Assembly: GCA_001829315.1 (NCBI GenBank)
Contig: MIAY01000036.1
Coordinates: forward strand, 62,001 to 126,000
DNA from: Spirochaetes bacterium GWE1_32_154
GTDB taxonomy: Bacteria > Spirochaetota > GWE2-31-10
DNA: 64,000 nucleotides
Direction of reading: 5' to 3'
Shown here: in pieces, positions 63,455 to 64,000 of the stretch
How the letters are laid out: every line of letters starts with the position of its first letter
How positions within the stretch are numbered: position 1 is the first letter of the stretch
Notes under the pieces: model-generated
The model's input: only the letters and a program-made list of their open reading frames with translations
Told to the model about the DNA's origin: nothing
The model's database searches: none
Position numbers and translations under genes: made by a program

Positions 63455-63484
63455 TTCATCTGTTTTATTATAATCGGAGTAACT

Positions 63485-64000
63485 ATGCTTGATGTACAAA
63501 GAAAAGCACCGCGATTTAATTGTGAGTTTGAAATATTATCAAATAATATAAAAGGAATCGGTTTAAATCTCAGTTTAAAAGGTTTCGGGTTCTTAACGAC
63601 AACCGAAATAATAGCAGCTGATGAAATTCCGTTTGTTATTACAATAGTAATAAATGGTATTTCTTCTTATACACTTGAAGGTATCGGAAATATTTTATTT
63701 TCCAATAAAAAAGATGATAATGGATTTTATGGTGGTTTTGAATTTCTTGAATTAACCGGACAGTCAAAAGAAAATCTTTTAACTATTTTAAGTGATACAA
63801 TCAATAATCAAGGCGAGCTTCCTCAGAAAAATTCTAAAGTCTCTATGAATAAGAGTAATAAAAATCTTGATTATTTTAGTTCATCCGCTTATAGTCACAC
63901 AATTGATATACATGGTTTGTTTCATCAACCTTACAATCCTGATAATAAGGATTTCGGAAAGAAGGGTTTGTTATGCAGTACGCCGGATTTTACTCAATCC
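63485..64000 (+). CDS. PilZ-like protein, cut by the window end
   Basis: An open frame of at least 172 codons starts at ATG 63485 and runs off the window. The start QRKAPRFNCEFEIL resembles the R-x-x-x-R motif of PilZ c-di-GMP receptors (RKAPRF), followed by GIGLNLSLKGFGFLTT in the position of the D/N-x-S-x-x-G motif. Strands after it (VITIVINGISSYTLEGIGNI, GFYGGFEFLEL) fit the PilZ barrel. It directly follows the HPt gene and may be the output arm of this signalling cluster. Only the first domain is visible. Confidence 0.65.
   Translation, partial: MLDVQRKAPRFNCEFEILSNNIKGIGLNLSLKGFGFLTTTEIIAADEIPFVITIVINGISSYTLEGIGNILFSNKKDDNGFYGGFEFLELTGQSKENLLTILSDTINNQGELPQKNSKVSMNKSNKNLDYFSSSAYSHTIDIHGLFHQPYNPDNKDFGKKGLLCSTPDFTQS

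Noticed and set aside
1-64000. Retroelement reverse transcriptase, Avd gene or template repeat in the window
   Set aside because: No predicted protein carries reverse-transcriptase motifs (YxDD region), and no second copy of the 16516-16620 sequence was noticed by eye.
1-64000. tRNA, rRNA, riboswitch or CRISPR array
   Set aside because: No cloverleaf, ribosomal core sequence, known riboswitch core or regularly spaced repeat array was recognised.

Overview
The window is AT-rich bacterial DNA from an organism with two membranes: it encodes a TolC-like outer-membrane factor, an outer-membrane-type barrel protein, lipoproteins with clear lipoboxes, an OmpA peptidoglycan-binding domain, and a PbpC/alpha-2-macroglobulin pair. 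The lipoprotein style (a C-type-lectin/FGE-fold lipoprotein resembling treponemal ones), very large beta-rich surface proteins ending in a FlgD-like fold, Rpn-type nucleases and the 2-hydroxyacyl-CoA-dehydratase-type activase genes suggest a spirochaete or a close relative. This is inference; no rRNA or tRNA gene is visible to confirm it.

Layout. 1-4.8 kb: a tightly overlapping plus-strand operon of a compact cytoplasmic subtilisin-like protease, an ABC exporter, an HlyD-type adaptor and a TolC-like channel, which looks like the end of a peptide-export cluster whose upstream part lies outside the window. 4.9-9.7 kb: a cation/proton antiporter fused to a PTS EIIA domain, a SPOR-domain protein, a small lipoprotein and a metallo-beta-lactamase-fold lipoprotein. 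9.9-13.5 kb: an Rpn nuclease and a toxin-antitoxin island (intact FitA/VapC-type pair, decayed VapBC pair, HipA/HipB pair). 13.5-18 kb: a decayed paralogue of the giant gene, a lipoprotein whose C-terminus carries the hallmarks of a diversity-generating-retroelement variable region, a long hairpin and an IS982-type element.

18-32.4 kb: one 4,482-residue exported beta-repeat protein translationally coupled to a lipoprotein. 32.5-36.5 kb: a barrel-like protein and a three-gene operon of the BadF/DUF2229/HgdB type. 36.5-41.8 kb: a patchwork of gene remnants, an IS3 transposase tail, an XRE regulator with three evenly spaced operators, an amidohydrolase-VOC fusion lipoprotein, a regulator/membrane-protein pair with its palindromic operator, and an SH3 lipoprotein. 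41.9-49.8 kb: pbpC and an alpha-2-macroglobulin gene with an intact thioester motif.

50.3-57.6 kb: a seven-gene operon joining a substrate-binding lipoprotein, a substrate-binding/OmpA fusion, an ABC permease and ATPase, a von Willebrand A protein, an XpaC-like membrane protein and a TelA-like protein. It looks like an envelope-spanning device and is one of the best candidates for an undescribed system. 57.6-64 kb: an AAA/PD-(D/E)XK protein, an exported alpha/beta hydrolase, a hybrid histidine kinase with two receivers, a separate HPt protein and the start of a PilZ-like protein.

The second standout is a family of roughly 110-120 bp multi-hairpin repeats in the right half (near 32.5, 33.4, 36.7, 37.7, 40.5 and 62.6 kb). 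Copies differ by compensatory changes that keep the stems paired, and one copy lies in frame inside the histidine kinase gene, like the palindromic elements known within Rickettsia genes. The third is the orphan retroelement-type variable region at 16.5-16.6 kb, for which no reverse transcriptase or template repeat is seen here.
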